A stretch of 64,000 nt of DNA, from positions 1-64,000 of the forward strand of contig SMDP01000001.1 in assembly GCA_012911965.1 (NCBI GenBank). Reading direction: 5' to 3'. A program made the position numbers and the translations under genes. The notes under the pieces are model-generated. The model was not told where the DNA came from and did no database searches. It saw only the letters and a program-made list of their open reading frames with translations. The stretch is from Geitlerinema sp. P-1104. Its GTDB lineage: Bacteria; Cyanobacteriota; Cyanobacteriia; Cyanobacteriales; Geitlerinemataceae. Position 1 is the first letter of the stretch; each line of letters begins with the position of its first letter. Positions 8,064 to 17,599 of the stretch are shown piece by piece.

Positions 8064-8583
8064 AAGTAGAGAAAATCGTGAAGAATGGCGGGCCAATAGG
8101 ACATGATCAAAGTCAGCTTAAGCGGTAACCCAGTTGGGGACATCAATGGAACTCAGGTGAGGGGATCTGAATCTAGGTTGGCGCTCAAGCTGGCTCCCTG
8201 AGAGCCTTCTAGGAGAGTCTAGGTCATTCTCAGACCTGCCCCCCGTTGATTTGTGATCCGCTACACTACCCTAAATCCAGTAGAGCTTTAAAATGTAACA
8301 AGTCCTACCTACATTTTGCAACCTATTCTAACTAACATGAAGCAATAGTAAAACTATCTTAAAATTTACCATTGTTTCCGGATCTACCGGTACACTGAAG
8401 CCAATGGAGACCAAGGGCATATCGTGCCTTAACTCTCGGTCACTTGCCCTAGGACGATATAAGAGCGAAGGTGATGGCGCTAGTGGATTTCCGGGAAGTT
8501 GCCCCTGTCCAGGCTGTCCCCGATTCTAGCCATCGAATGGCCATTTAATTGTCCTGAAAATCGTTGTTTAATGGAGTAAGTTT
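8064..8583. other. Intergenic leader region before the acyl-CoA ligase gene
   Basis: 520 bases between divergent genes. It has AT-rich patches around 8290-8390 suited to promoters and a short inverted repeat (AATGGCCATT near 8537). A ribosome binding site GGAG lies about 9 bases before the ATG at 8584. I see no convincing riboswitch, terminator or ORF. The right-hand gene may have a long 5' leader. Confidence 0.4.
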
Positions 8584-11352
8584 ATGGTTACGACAATCCC
8601 CTACAAAACCGATCCAGCTCATGATGTTCTGCGGTCTCAAAGTGATTTACTGCAATCCATTTTTACGCCAACAAATGTTGCCGTCATTGGCGCGACGGAA
8701 AAGCCAAATAGTGTGGGACGGACATTATTGTGGAATCTGATTAGTCATCCCTTTGGCGGGACCGTGTTCCCCGTCAATCCCAAACGCAGTAGCGTCCTCG
8801 GGATTAAGGCCTACCCCGATATTGCTTCAGTCCCCGCCCAAGTAGATTTAGCGGTCATTGCTACCCCCGCCCCCACAGTCCCCGATCTGATTCGCCAATG
8901 TGTCGCCGCTGGGGTGCGTGGGGCGATTATCCTCTCGGCGGGCTTCAAGGAAGTGGGAGAAGCGGGCCGGGAACTCGAACGGCAAATCCTGGAAGCGGCC
9001 CGGGGCAAAATGCGTATTGTTGGACCCAACTGTTTGGGGGTGATGAGTCCCTTATCGGGTCTGAATGCCACCTTTGCTGGTTCCATGGCCCGCCCGGGAA
9101 GTGTGGGCTTTATTAGCCAAAGTGGTGCCCTATGTACCTCCATTTTAGACTGGAGTTTTCAAGCCAATGTGGGCTTTAGTTCCTTCGTCTCCTTGGGGTC
9201 GATGTTGGATGTGGGCTGGGGCGATCTCATCTACTATCTTGGCGATGATCCTCGGACGGAAAGCATTGTTATTTATATGGAGTCCATTGGCGATGCCCGA
9301 TCCTTCCTGTCGGCGGCCCGCGAGGTGGCCCTCAGTAAGCCGATTATCGTCATTAAAGCCGGACGCACGGAAGCTGCTGCTAAGGCCGCTGCCTCTCATA
9401 CCGGGGCGTTAGCGGGCAGTGATGAGGTCTTGGATGCCGCTTTCCGACGGTCGGGGGTGTTGCGAGTGTATCACTTGGCTCATCTGTTCTACATGGCGGA
9501 ACTGTTGGCGAAACAACCCCGCCCGAAAGGTCCGCGTTTAACGATTTTGACCAATGCGGGCGGTCCCGGGGTCCTCACGACGGATACTCTGATTACGGAG
9601 GGGGGCAAACTGGCGGAATTGGCCCCGGAAACTCTGGAACGTCTCGATGAGATTTTGCCGCCTCAATGGAGTCATGGCAACCCCATTGATATTTTGGGGG
9701 ATGCTGACCCCGATCGCTATGCCAAAGCTTTACAAGTCGCCGTGCAAGATCCCAATAGTGATGGCTTGATTGTGGTGTTAACGCCTCAGGCTATGACCTC
9801 TCCTACGGAGACGGCGGAGAAACTGAAAGCTTGTCCCATGGAAGGCCGCAACAAAAAGCCCATCTTTGCCAGTTGGATGGGTGGGGCGGATGTGGAAGCG
9901 GGGGCCCGGATTCTCAATCAGGCCAATATCCCGGCGTTTCCGTATCCCGATACGGCGGTGCGGATGTTTAACTATATGTGGCGCTATAGCCGCAATTTGC
10001 GCAGTTTGTATGAAACGCCCATGTTGTTGGGGGATGAGGAGGGGGAATCCTCGGGCCGCGATCGCCCCTCGGCCCATGCGATTATCCAACGGGTTCGTGA
10101 GGCGGGCCGGACACTCTTGACGGAGTTTGAGTCGAAGCAACTGCTGGCCAGTTACGATATCCCCATTGTTGAAACCCGTATCGCCGATACAGTGGACGAG
10201 GCGATCGCAGCGGCTGAGGAGATGGGGTATCCGGTGGTGTTGAAACTCCTCTCAGAAACCATTACCCATAAAACTGATGTGGGGGGGGTGCAACTGAACC
10301 TCAACGACCAAGAGGCGGTTCGCAAAGCCTATCAACGGATTCGCGATCGCGTCAGTGAACTCCATAGCCCCGAGGATTTCCAAGGGGTGACGGTTCAGCC
10401 GATGTTGAAACTCGACGGCTATGAGTTGATTATTGGTAGTAGTTTAGATCCCCAGTTTGGTCCGGTATTGCTGTTTGGAACCGGGGGACAGTTGGTGGAG
10501 GTGTTCCGCGATCGCGCCCTGGGCCTCCCCCCCCTAAACACGACCCTGGCCCGCCGTTTGATGGAAAACACAAAAATCTATACCGCCCTCCAGGGGATTC
10601 GCGGACGAGATCCCATCGATTTGGTGGCCCTAGAACGACTGCTGGTGCGTTTTTCTTATTTGGTGGTCGAACAGCCCTGGATTAAGGAAATTGAGGTCAA
10701 TCCCCTCCTGGCGAGTCCCGAACGCTTGATTTCTCTGGATGCACGGGTGGTACTCCATCCACCGGATACGGATGTGGCCCATTTACCGAAACCGGCGATT
10801 CGCCCCTACCCCAGTCAGTATGTGGGACAGTGGACGGTTCGCGATGGACGGGAGGTGACGATTCGCCCCATCCGCCCAGAAGATGAACCGATGGCGGTGA
10901 AGTTCCACGAAAGCCTCTCAGAGGAAAGTGTGTATCTCCGCTACGCCCATGCGTTTAAACTCAGTCGCCGGGTCACTCATGAACGCCTCTCCCGCCTGTG
11001 TTTTATTGATTACGACCAGGAAATGGCCCTGATTGCGGACTATCGCAACCCTGAGACGGGAGAACATGAACTTGTCGGGGTGGCCCGTTTGAGTCTGATT
11101 CACGGAACCCGTGATGCGGAGTATTCTCTATTGGTAAGCGATCGCTTCCAGCATCAGGGCTTGGGGACGGAAATGACTCGTCGTTCCATTGAAATTGCCC
11201 GGGCGGAAGGCTTTGATTTAGTCTTTGCCGAAATTCTCTCGGATAACCGGGCCATGCAACGCATTTCTGAACATCTTGGCTTTAAGATTGAACGGATTTT
11301 AGGAGAGTCCATGGTTCGGGCGGAGATGCGCTTAACCGGTGAGGCGTCATGA
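8584..11352 (+). CDS. ADP-forming acyl-CoA ligase fused to a GNAT acetyltransferase domain
   Basis: 922 residues in four parts: a CoA-binding domain (about 25-150, [20 protein letters not shown]), a succinyl-CoA-ligase-like flavodoxin domain (155-300), an ATP-grasp domain (about 505-720, with [16 protein letters not shown] and [11 protein letters not shown]), and a C-terminal GNAT domain (about 750-915, [16 protein letters not shown]). This is the arrangement of Pat/YfiQ-type protein acetyltransferases, which often regulate acetyl-CoA synthetase by lysine acetylation. The SHTGALAG motif with His272, the phospho-histidine site of active ADP-forming acetyl-CoA synthetases, is present, so ligase activity may be retained. 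A hairpin terminator follows the gene. Confidence 0.87.
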   Translation: MVTTIPYKTDPAHDVLRSQSDLLQSIFTPTNVAVIGATEKPNSVGRTLLWNLISHPFGGTVFPVNPKRSSVLGIKAYPDIASVPAQVDLAVIATPAPTVPDLIRQCVAAGVRGAIILSAGFKEVGEAGRELERQILEAARGKMRIVGPNCLGVMSPLSGLNATFAGSMARPGSVGFISQSGALCTSILDWSFQANVGFSSFVSLGSMLDVGWGDLIYYLGDDPRTESIVIYMESIGDARSFLSAAREVALSKPIIVIKAGRTEAAAKAAASHTGALAGSDEVLDAAFRRSGVLRVYHLAHLFYMAELLAKQPRPKGPRLTILTNAGGPGVLTTDTLITEGGKLAELAPETLERLDEILPPQWSHGNPIDILGDADPDRYAKALQVAVQDPNSDGLIVVLTPQAMTSPTETAEKLKACPMEGRNKKPIFASWMGGADVEAGARILNQANIPAFPYPDTAVRMFNYMWRYSRNLRSLYETPMLLGDEEGESSGRDRPSAHAIIQRVREAGRTLLTEFESKQLLASYDIPIVETRIADTVDEAIAAAEEMGYPVVLKLLSETITHKTDVGGVQLNLNDQEAVRKAYQRIRDRVSELHSPEDFQGVTVQPMLKLDGYELIIGSSLDPQFGPVLLFGTGGQLVEVFRDRALGLPPLNTTLARRLMENTKIYTALQGIRGRDPIDLVALERLLVRFSYLVVEQPWIKEIEVNPLLASPERLISLDARVVLHPPDTDVAHLPKPAIRPYPSQYVGQWTVRDGREVTIRPIRPEDEPMAVKFHESLSEESVYLRYAHAFKLSRRVTHERLSRLCFIDYDQEMALIADYRNPETGEHELVGVARLSLIHGTRDAEYSLLVSDRFQHQGLGTEMTRRSIEIARAEGFDLVFAEILSDNRAMQRISEHLGFKIERILGESMVRAEMRLTGEAS

Positions 11353-11391
11353 TTGTTTGAGACCTCCTAAGTGGGGTTAGTTTGGCTTAGC

Positions 11392-11450
11392 ATAGGGTAT
11401 AGGGTCAGTCTTGGATGAACGGGCTGGGCCTATGCCCTATTTGTTTTGGG
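11392..11450 (+). terminator. Terminator after the acyl-CoA ligase/GNAT gene
   Basis: Arms ATAGGGTATAGG (11392-11403) and CCTATGCCCTAT (11429-11440) pair over 12 positions with one G-U pair, followed by a T-rich stretch (TTGTTTTG). The loop is about 25 bases, so it is longer than usual but well placed, 40 bases past the stop codon. Confidence 0.65.
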
Positions 11451-11483
11451 TTTGTTTTAGTTTTGTTTGAATGAGGACTCCCC

Positions 11484-12050
11484 ATGGTCACACCCACCGA
11501 AGTTTGGACGATTCGCGATCTCGATGTGATGCCCGATGATGGGGGCTGGACTCGCTATGAAATCATTGATGGAGAACTCTTTGTGACTCGCGCCCCTCAT
11601 TTTCGTCATCAGGATGTTAGTGGAAATCTCCAGTTTGAACTCCAAGTCTGGTCTCGGGAAACGGGCTTAGGTCGGCCTCTGGCGACTCCATGGCTGATTT
11701 TTAGTCCTCGGGATGCGGTGATTCCTGATTTGGTCTGGATTAGTCAATCCCGGTTAGAGACTGGGGTGGATGCGTCGGGACATTTGACGGTGGCCCCGGA
11801 GTTGGTGGTAGAGATTCTCTCTCAAGGGGAAACTAATGAACAACGCGATCGCGAGGTGAAGTTAAAACTCTATTCTCTCTATGGGGTTCAGGAGTATTGG
11901 CTGGTGAATTGGTGGCTGAAAACTCTGGAGGTGTATCGTCGTCAGGATGCCCAACTTCAGCGGGTTCAGACGCTGCTAGAGGGCGATCGCCTAACCTCCC
12001 CCTTATTTCCTGAGTTTGAGGTGGAAGTTGCCTCTATTTTTTCTTCTTAA
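11484..12050 (+). CDS. Uma2-family putative endonuclease (DUF820)
   Basis: 188 residues of the Uma2 family, which is hugely expanded in cyanobacteria and has a restriction-endonuclease-like fold. Visible hallmarks are YEIIDGELFVTRAPHFRHQ near the start, the acidic VIPDLVWIS segment, ELVVEILSQGETNEQRDREVKLKLY, with the catalytic-type Glu and Lys, and the usual VQEYWLVNWWLKTLEVYR end. The biological role of the family is unproven; it is often suggested to be a mobile or selfish nuclease. The next gene is a second, different Uma2 gene in the same direction, 55 bases on. Confidence 0.85.
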   Translation: MVTPTEVWTIRDLDVMPDDGGWTRYEIIDGELFVTRAPHFRHQDVSGNLQFELQVWSRETGLGRPLATPWLIFSPRDAVIPDLVWISQSRLETGVDASGHLTVAPELVVEILSQGETNEQRDREVKLKLYSLYGVQEYWLVNWWLKTLEVYRRQDAQLQRVQTLLEGDRLTSPLFPEFEVEVASIFSS

Positions 12051-12105
12051 ATGTCAGGTTAGTTAATTGAAAAAAGAACTTGTACCTCAACAGGACAACC
12101 TACCT

Positions 12106-12681
12106 ATGATAGTAACATCAACGCAAACCTACAGCCCTGCTGACTATCTGGAATTAGAAGAAATAGCCTCAGTTCGCCATGAATATCGCAATGGAGACAT
12201 AATTGAAATGACTGGGGGAACTCCAAATCACAATGAACTCATCCGCGTCTTGACGGTCATTCTAAGTTTGTCCCTGGCGGGAAAACCCTATCGTTTATTT
12301 CTGGCGGATCAGCGCCTTTGGGTTCCTCAAGCGAACCTTTATACCTATCCTGATATTCTGGTTCTTCCAACTCCAATTGAACTTCAAGAGGGGCGAAAAG
12401 ATACAGTTTTAAATCCAGTCTTTATTGCCGAGGTTCTATCCGATTCCACCCGCAACTATGACCGCAGTGAGAAATTTGCGGCGTATCGAACCATTCCCAG
12501 CTTCCGAGAATATCTCCTAATTGACCAGTCTAAGATGTATGTGGAACAGCATCTCAAGCAAAATTCTAATCAGTGGTTGATGACTGAATATCAAGACCCT
12601 GAACAGAATGTTGTTTTGGAATCTTTAGGCGTTGATTTAAAGTTGAAAGATTTGTATCAAAACCTTGACGTTTCCTCATAA
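12106..12681 (+). CDS. Uma2-family putative endonuclease (DUF820), second copy
   Basis: 191 residues from the ATG at 12106 (MIVTSTQTYSPADYLELEE). A TTG-started reading from 12067 adds 13 residues and is less likely. Family motifs are VRHEYRNGDIIEMTGGTPNHN, YPDILVLP (acidic active-site strand), NPVFIAEVLSDSTRNYDRSEKFAAYR and FREYLLIDQSK. It is clearly diverged from its neighbour upstream and belongs to the other common Uma2 subgroup. Its 3' end overlaps the 3' end of cruP on the opposite strand by 25 bases. Confidence 0.85.
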   Translation: MIVTSTQTYSPADYLELEEIASVRHEYRNGDIIEMTGGTPNHNELIRVLTVILSLSLAGKPYRLFLADQRLWVPQANLYTYPDILVLPTPIELQEGRKDTVLNPVFIAEVLSDSTRNYDRSEKFAAYRTIPSFREYLLIDQSKMYVEQHLKQNSNQWLMTEYQDPEQNVVLESLGVDLKLKDLYQNLDVSS

Positions 12682-14225
12682 TCATTTCCAGATCCGTAAT
12701 ACCAAGCATCAGCCCAACGCCGGAGTTGATAGCGTTGCTGGGGATTGTCAGACTCTCGACTCCATTGCGCGATCGCCCGCCCCAGGGGATTCAAGGCTTG
12801 ATAGCCTCCCAACGCGAGATAGTGACGTAGCCAATTGAGTAACGGGGGAATCCCCACTTGAGGAACCACTTTCGCCACGGTTAGAGGACTAGAAATCGAA
12901 GTCCGAAATAGGGCTTGGGATAAACTGCCAAATTGGACGACATCTTGCAAAAAGGGACGTAACACCTCATCCCCGGCTGCGTTCATGGCTTGAAATACGG
13001 CGGCTAATAACCCATTGATGGCTTGGTCGTCTCTGACGGTTTCTGTTGCGCCGACGGTCATGGTTTGTTGAAATAGCCAGGTGACGGAGAGATTGGGTTG
13101 ATAGGGTTGTAGGAGGTCTAGGGATGGGCGATCGAGACAATCGGCGGTTAAGGCTTCACTAATTCCCTGGGTTAGCCGGTTCAGGTGACGCACCATGGCC
13201 CCAAAACCGCCGAAACTGAGGGGGGATTGACTGCCGCTACTGTCGCCAATGGGGAGAAGACGAGAAAAGGGCGATCGCACGGGGGAATTGCGATAACTGG
13301 GAAACATCCCAAATAAGGCCCGTTTGACGTCGAGTTGATCGAGTTGACATTGTTGATACTCGGGGAGAAGTCGCAGATATTCGTCAAAGAAAAACTCTAA
13401 GCTAAAGCGATCGGGATGGGTGTCGAGATAGGTAAATAGATAGGTGGTTCGTCCATCTCGGGCCGGGAAGGCTTCCCAGAAATACTGACATTGGTTGAGA
13501 ATCGGGGTGAAGGAGACGAATAAATCTCCCGTCTCATTTTTAGGATAGCCTTGGGCGCAGGTTCCCACCACCAAACAGACGCTATCGGGCCGTTGCTGGC
13601 CGCGAATTTGTTGGATAATGGGGGAAAAATGCCCCATTGCATCGAGAAGTAGGCGAGTGGTGAGAACTTGGCGATCTGTGGTCACTCGCACCCCGTCGGG
13701 ATGGATTTGCGCCTGCTGAAAGCTGGTTTGTTCGAGGAGGGTTCCGCCAGCGGCGAGAAATTTCTGTTTTAGGATGTCGAGGAGATAGACGGGATCGACG
13801 CCGATGTTGAGGATATCCTCGACCCAGATTTCGGGACTTCCGGGAAAGGCGACTCGGGCTGGGTTATACTCACTGGCGATCGCCGTCTGCAATTCCTCGG
13901 GAGTCAACAACTCCAACTCGACAAAGGTTTGCAATTCACTGCGGGAGATGTTCCATTCCTGGTCGCGCCCTTTGAGGACTCCTCGTTCCAAAATGGCTAC
14001 CCGCCATCCCCGTTGGGCTAAACTTGCCCCCAGGAGGATTCCCAGGGTTGCGCCACAGATGACTACATCCCACTCGCACTCTCCGAGGGAGTCTGGGGAT
14101 TCCTGGACAACCTGAGGACTGGGGGGAGGGGTTTGGCGCAGTTGACTCCAGCGGCGATCGGCGCTTTGTAAGCCTCGCCAGGGATTACCGGGAATTTGAG
14201 TGAGAAGGTCTTGGCTTTGGGACAT
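12657..14225 (-). CDS. cruP: CruP-type lycopene cyclase paralogue, FAD-dependent
   Basis: 522 residues. After a roughly 50-residue N-terminal extension comes a dinucleotide-binding fold (VVICGATLGILLGASLAQRG, 53-73) with the acidic end of the second strand (AILERG). Later comes LLDAMGHFSPI and the FAD-contact segment LLPIGDSSGSQSPLSFGGFGAM. This fits CruP, the cyanobacterial/plastid paralogue of the CruA lycopene cyclase. CruP has been linked to carotenoid metabolism and protection from oxidative stress, and its cyclase activity is disputed. The gene is single, on the opposite strand to both neighbours, and shares a divergent intergenic region with tonB. Confidence 0.8.
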   Translation of the reverse strand: MSQSQDLLTQIPGNPWRGLQSADRRWSQLRQTPPPSPQVVQESPDSLGECEWDVVICGATLGILLGASLAQRGWRVAILERGVLKGRDQEWNISRSELQTFVELELLTPEELQTAIASEYNPARVAFPGSPEIWVEDILNIGVDPVYLLDILKQKFLAAGGTLLEQTSFQQAQIHPDGVRVTTDRQVLTTRLLLDAMGHFSPIIQQIRGQQRPDSVCLVVGTCAQGYPKNETGDLFVSFTPILNQCQYFWEAFPARDGRTTYLFTYLDTHPDRFSLEFFFDEYLRLLPEYQQCQLDQLDVKRALFGMFPSYRNSPVRSPFSRLLPIGDSSGSQSPLSFGGFGAMVRHLNRLTQGISEALTADCLDRPSLDLLQPYQPNLSVTWLFQQTMTVGATETVRDDQAINGLLAAVFQAMNAAGDEVLRPFLQDVVQFGSLSQALFRTSISSPLTVAKVVPQVGIPPLLNWLRHYLALGGYQALNPLGRAIAQWSRESDNPQQRYQLRRWADAWYYGSGNDYEETSRF

Positions 14226-14542
14226 GGGGGTGGGGGAACGGGGAACTGGTGATGATCACTCTCTTCAGCTTAGGGGAATTTGAGGGAATGACCAGTCCCT
14301 TATTGCCAAGATATACTAATTAGCTCCATAATGAGTTCCGTCTCTTGAGCTGTCTTAAGTCTCTGATATGGCAACTCCTATGACCGTCTGTCAAGGTTGA
14401 GCGATGACTGACCCGCCTAGGGTTGGGGCAAGTTTATTAACAATAAGTGGCAATAAATATAAGGACGCAGGCTAAGGGCGATGCACAAGGCTTGCTTATG
14501 ATTAATGAGCGATTTTGACGTGTTTATCGAGAAGAGGGCGCA
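14226..14542. other. Divergent promoter region between cruP and tonB
   Basis: 317 bases. Near 14428-14465 an AT-rich segment has two CAATAA units (ACAATAAGTGGCAATAAATA) that could belong to an iron-responsive operator, but it does not match a Fur box well. I see no terminator or small gene. Confidence 0.35.
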
Positions 14543-15805
14543 ATGTTACAGTACAGCCAGTTAATTAAAGACCAGCGATCGCAGGATGTTCAACGGCTAA
14601 AACGGCTGTTGTGGGGCTGTTTGGGGGGGTCGGCGATCGCCCATGGTGTGGTGATCGGCGCTGGGCTATTGACGCGATCGCCCGATCTTCCCCAGGTTCA
14701 AGCCGACGAACCCCTAGAATTGGTGCTTTTGCAAGAGTTCGCCCCCGCAGCGGTGGACCCTTTAGACTCAACGCCAGACCCAGTTAGCGACAGTTCCCCC
14801 CTGGAGGCGAGTCCTCTGGAGGCGGATGTGAATTTTACTCCCGATTTTTCGGCTGAGGTCACTGATGGGTCAACCCCGGTTGAGAGGAGTCAGGATGTCA
14901 CGCCGGACTCACTAGAGGACAGGTCCCTGACTGAACCAACGTGGGTGGAGGAGTCTCTGGTGAAGGAGTCTATAACGGAAGACCCTCTGGCGGAAGACTC
15001 GTTACGGTCGGAGTCGGTCACGGACACAGTTAACGCCAGCCCCATTACACCGGGGACGATGGCGACGAGACTGTTTAATTCGGGGAGTGAGTCCTCCCAA
15101 GGGTCATCCGCAGGGGATGAGGAGACGCGCGATCGCCCCCAAGCTTTGCGATCGCCTGTAGCCCCCAGTCGCCAAGGTCGGCCCTCTCCTCCCCCAGCCC
15201 CCTCTCCCACCACGTCAGAAACAGGAACGGGAACAGGAGGGGGTTTAGCCTGCGCGGAAGGGTGCGAGGGAACCTATGAAGCGTCTGACTCAGACAGATT
15301 GGAACGAGATCCTCTGATTCGCGCCCGTCGTAATGAACGGGGAGAGTTGGAGTATGAGTTAATCGAGTCTAGTGGAAGTGACGCCGCCGATCGCGCGGCC
15401 CTGGAAACGGCCCGTCAATCTCGGTTTGAGGGCGATCGCGATGAGTTCCTAATCCGGGCGCAAGTGGCCCAGGATGAAGAAGAGGCCCGGCGATCGCGCG
15501 AACGAGTCGAACGACAACGGGAACGGGCCCGACAAGCGGCTGAACCCACTCCGAGACCTGATTCTCAAGAGACGGCGGTTCAGGAGTGGGACAATCCTCC
15601 CAGTTCAACGGTGAACTCTGATTGGGAGGAGGACGTTATCCCGGAACCCCTGGCTGAACCCTCGGTTGAGGAGAACGTTCCCCAGCCGGAGGCTACACCT
15701 ACTCCGGAACCGGTGTATGAGGACGCGAAAGAACCGGTGTATCAGGAACCCGTTTATCAGGAACCCAAACAACCGGTATATCAAGAACCGATGCAAAAAA
15801 AATAG
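14543..15805 (+). CDS. TonB-like energy transducer with long acidic linker and extended C-terminal tail
   Basis: 420 residues. One membrane segment (about 26-46, LLWGCLGGSAIAHGVVIGAGLL) is followed by a long Pro/Glu/Ser-rich periplasmic linker. Residues about 232-300 resemble a TonB C-terminal domain (NERGELEYELIESSGSDAAD then RAALETARQSRF). Unlike usual TonB it does not end there: an Arg/Glu-rich coiled coil and a repeated PVYQEP tail follow. With exbB and exbD downstream, it should transmit proton-motive force to outer-membrane receptors, probably for iron-siderophore or cobalamin uptake. No receptor gene lies in the window. Confidence 0.78.
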   Translation: MLQYSQLIKDQRSQDVQRLKRLLWGCLGGSAIAHGVVIGAGLLTRSPDLPQVQADEPLELVLLQEFAPAAVDPLDSTPDPVSDSSPLEASPLEADVNFTPDFSAEVTDGSTPVERSQDVTPDSLEDRSLTEPTWVEESLVKESITEDPLAEDSLRSESVTDTVNASPITPGTMATRLFNSGSESSQGSSAGDEETRDRPQALRSPVAPSRQGRPSPPPAPSPTTSETGTGTGGGLACAEGCEGTYEASDSDRLERDPLIRARRNERGELEYELIESSGSDAADRAALETARQSRFEGDRDEFLIRAQVAQDEEEARRSRERVERQRERARQAAEPTPRPDSQETAVQEWDNPPSSTVNSDWEEDVIPEPLAEPSVEENVPQPEATPTPEPVYEDAKEPVYQEPVYQEPKQPVYQEPMQKK

Positions 15806-15940
15806 GGACTCTCCTGACTCCCTTCTCGGGAGATCAAGCATCGGTCTGTCAGAGGGTTCATTTTATTCATATTGTTCATTTTCTTGACTGTTCATGCTGC
15901 GATCACCTCTTTTCCTTATTTCTGTACTCAGCCTGAGTTT

Positions 15941-16152
15941 GAGGCGGGCAAACCTCACGGTGAAAGGGTTTGGGAGTTTCACGATGGGAGTCGCTATGAA
16001 GGACCCTCAGTGAATGGACGCTTTGAGGATTTGCCGAGGGGGATGTCTATGAGGGACACTTTGAGGGGGGTTAGATGACTGGGGAGGGCCGCCTACAGTT
16101 CCAAAATGGCGATCGCTGTGAGGGGGAATTTGAAGGGGAATTTCAGGAATGA
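15941..16152 (+). pseudogene. Degenerate MORN-repeat gene remnant
   Basis: Translated pieces show MORN repeats (GKPHGERVWEFHDGSRYEGP, then GDVYEGHFEGG and GEGRLQFQNGDRCEGEFEGEF), but they lie in different frames and are interrupted by stop codons. One frame ends at 16078 just where the repeat pattern continues in another, and an in-frame TAG follows EGHFEGG. There is no plausible start. It sits inside the tonB-exbB interval of what should be one operon, so it is either an insertion that decayed or the relic of a fourth gene. Confidence 0.65.
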
Positions 16153-16240
16153 TGTTTCCATCAATTGGCTGGAACTGGTGATTGAACGTTAGTTTGGCTT
16201 GGAATTGGGTTAACGTAGGATTCACGTGAGGAGACGCATC

Positions 16241-16882
16241 ATGAATTTAAATATCTTGACATCGAGTGGTGTTGTTGCCATTCCATTGCTAATTTTTTCT
16301 GTATTATCTTTGGCGTTAATTGCTGAACGCTGCTACTTTTGGATTCAACTTTTGCGCCAGCAAGACCGGATTATTAAAAAGGTCTTTCGTTTGGTGGAGT
16401 CTGATTGCTATTCGGCAATTCAACTGCTGAAGAAGAATCTTAAATTTCCCATGTGTCGAATTTTTTTGGAGGCGTTGGAGTTAGATGACCCCACCATTGA
16501 GGAGTTTCAAATTGCCCTAGAAACTGCCGCCCGTGCTGAAGTGCCGGTGTTACGTCGCTTTAATACTGTATTTGATACAATTGTCGCCGTTGCGCCCTTG
16601 TTGGGGTTATTGGGAACGGTGTTAGGGTTGATGACCTCCTTTGCGTCGTTGCAGTTAGGAGATGTGAGTCAAAGCGATACCATTGGGGTGACGGGGGGGA
16701 TTAGTGAAGCCCTCGGGTCAACGGTGTTAGGCTTGGTGGTGGCGATTTTTACGTTGCTATTTTCCAATACGTTTCGGAGTTTTTACCGTCGTCAGATGTC
16801 TCTAATTGAAGAATACTCGGGTCGCCTAGAGTTACAATTTAGGAAGTTAAAACCAAGGTCTAGTGTATCCATGAAGAATTAG
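16241..16882 (+). CDS. exbB: ExbB/TolQ/MotA-family proton channel subunit
   Basis: 213 residues from the ATG at 16241. The GAGGAG at 16227-16232 is the ribosome binding site and rules out the earlier GTG at 16226, which overlaps it. There are three membrane segments: an N-terminal one (VVAIPLLIFSVLSLALIAE), then two in the conserved core (TIVAVAPLLGLLGTVLGLMT and ALGSTVLGLVVAIFTLLFSN). The core matches the MotA/TolQ/ExbB signature. With ExbD it forms the inner-membrane motor that energises TonB. The gene lies 36 bases upstream of exbD. Confidence 0.87.
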   Translation: MNLNILTSSGVVAIPLLIFSVLSLALIAERCYFWIQLLRQQDRIIKKVFRLVESDCYSAIQLLKKNLKFPMCRIFLEALELDDPTIEEFQIALETAARAEVPVLRRFNTVFDTIVAVAPLLGLLGTVLGLMTSFASLQLGDVSQSDTIGVTGGISEALGSTVLGLVVAIFTLLFSNTFRSFYRRQMSLIEEYSGRLELQFRKLKPRSSVSMKN

Positions 16883-16918
16883 CTGACTTTCGCCATGATT
16901 TGCCATCTAGATTGAGCC

Positions 16919-17338
16919 ATGAAACTGCTTGACGACGACCCAGATATTCCAGCACAAATCAACATTGTCTCTGCGATTGATGTGATTTTTGCCATTTTAG
17001 CCTTCTTTATTATCTCCAGTTTATTTCTCACCCGAAATGAAGGCTTACCGGTGAACTTACCCCAAGCCCAGAGTTCCCAAGTTCAACAGGAGACCCGCAT
17101 CACCGTCTCGGTGACCGCTGAGGGAGAGATTCGCGTTGATGAAGATGGGGTGACCCTAGAGACGTTACAAGACCGAGTTCGCCAACAAATGGCGCAAGCG
17201 GACACCAGCTTAGTGGTATTGAACGCCGATGAAGCGATCCCCCATGGTCAGGCGATCGCCATTATGGATCGCTTACGTCAAATCGAAAACCTGCGCCTGG
17301 CCATCGCCACCCAGTCCCACCGTAACCCAGCCGATTAA
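16919..17338 (+). CDS. exbD: ExbD/TolR-family subunit
   Basis: 139 residues with one N-terminal membrane helix (INIVSAIDVIFAILAFFIIS) carrying the conserved proton-path Asp21, then a periplasmic ExbD/TolR fold ending in IPHGQAIAIMDRLRQIENLRLAIAT. It is the stator partner of ExbB. The stop codon is immediately followed by the ATG of the broken permease gene, so a translational coupling once extended into the transport genes. Confidence 0.88.
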   Translation: MKLLDDDPDIPAQINIVSAIDVIFAILAFFIISSLFLTRNEGLPVNLPQAQSSQVQQETRITVSVTAEGEIRVDEDGVTLETLQDRVRQQMAQADTSLVVLNADEAIPHGQAIAIMDRLRQIENLRLAIATQSHRNPAD

Positions 17339-17599
17339 ATGACATCACCCCTGAGTTACCCCAGCAAGTCCCCTCAAAGTCACTATTCTCGGGTGTTCCT
17401 GGTCACCCTAGCCTTACTGGGCCTCCTCGTGGGGGTGGGCTAGTATTGGCAGCTTGATTGGCTTTGTGGGGCTGATTATTCCCCATGGGGTGCGCCTGTT
17501 GGTGGGATCAGACCATCGTCTGAGTTTACCGCTGTTAGCCCTGGGAGGGGCGATCATCCTGATTCTCGCTAGAATACTGACTATCAATAACACGGAACT
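17339..17599 (+). pseudogene. FecCD-type ABC permease remnant with large internal deletion
   Basis: An ATG at 17339 directly after the exbD stop opens 34 codons ending in a hydrophobic helix (VFLVTLALLGLLVGVG), then TAG at 17441. Immediately beyond, in another frame, comes the C-terminal FecCD signature GSLIGFVGLIIPHGVRLLVG with SLPLLALGGAIILILAR, up to about 17580. The central part of a permease of about 330 residues is missing, and the far C-terminus has also been lost. What remains is the first and the near-last part joined across a frame change. It was the membrane partner of the ATPase that follows, which is intact. Confidence 0.82.

Noticed and set aside
8400..8583. Riboswitch in the leader of the acyl-CoA ligase gene
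   Set aside because: Only short, unconvincing stems are seen and no known aptamer motif could be matched by eye.
14428..14465. Fur box upstream of the tonB-like gene
   Set aside because: Only two CAATAA units match loosely; no good 19-base palindrome. It stays a possibility only.
15872..16078. 68-codon frame as an intact small gene
   Set aside because: The MORN pattern continues in another frame after it, and the start is a TTG in a poor context; better explained as a pseudogene.
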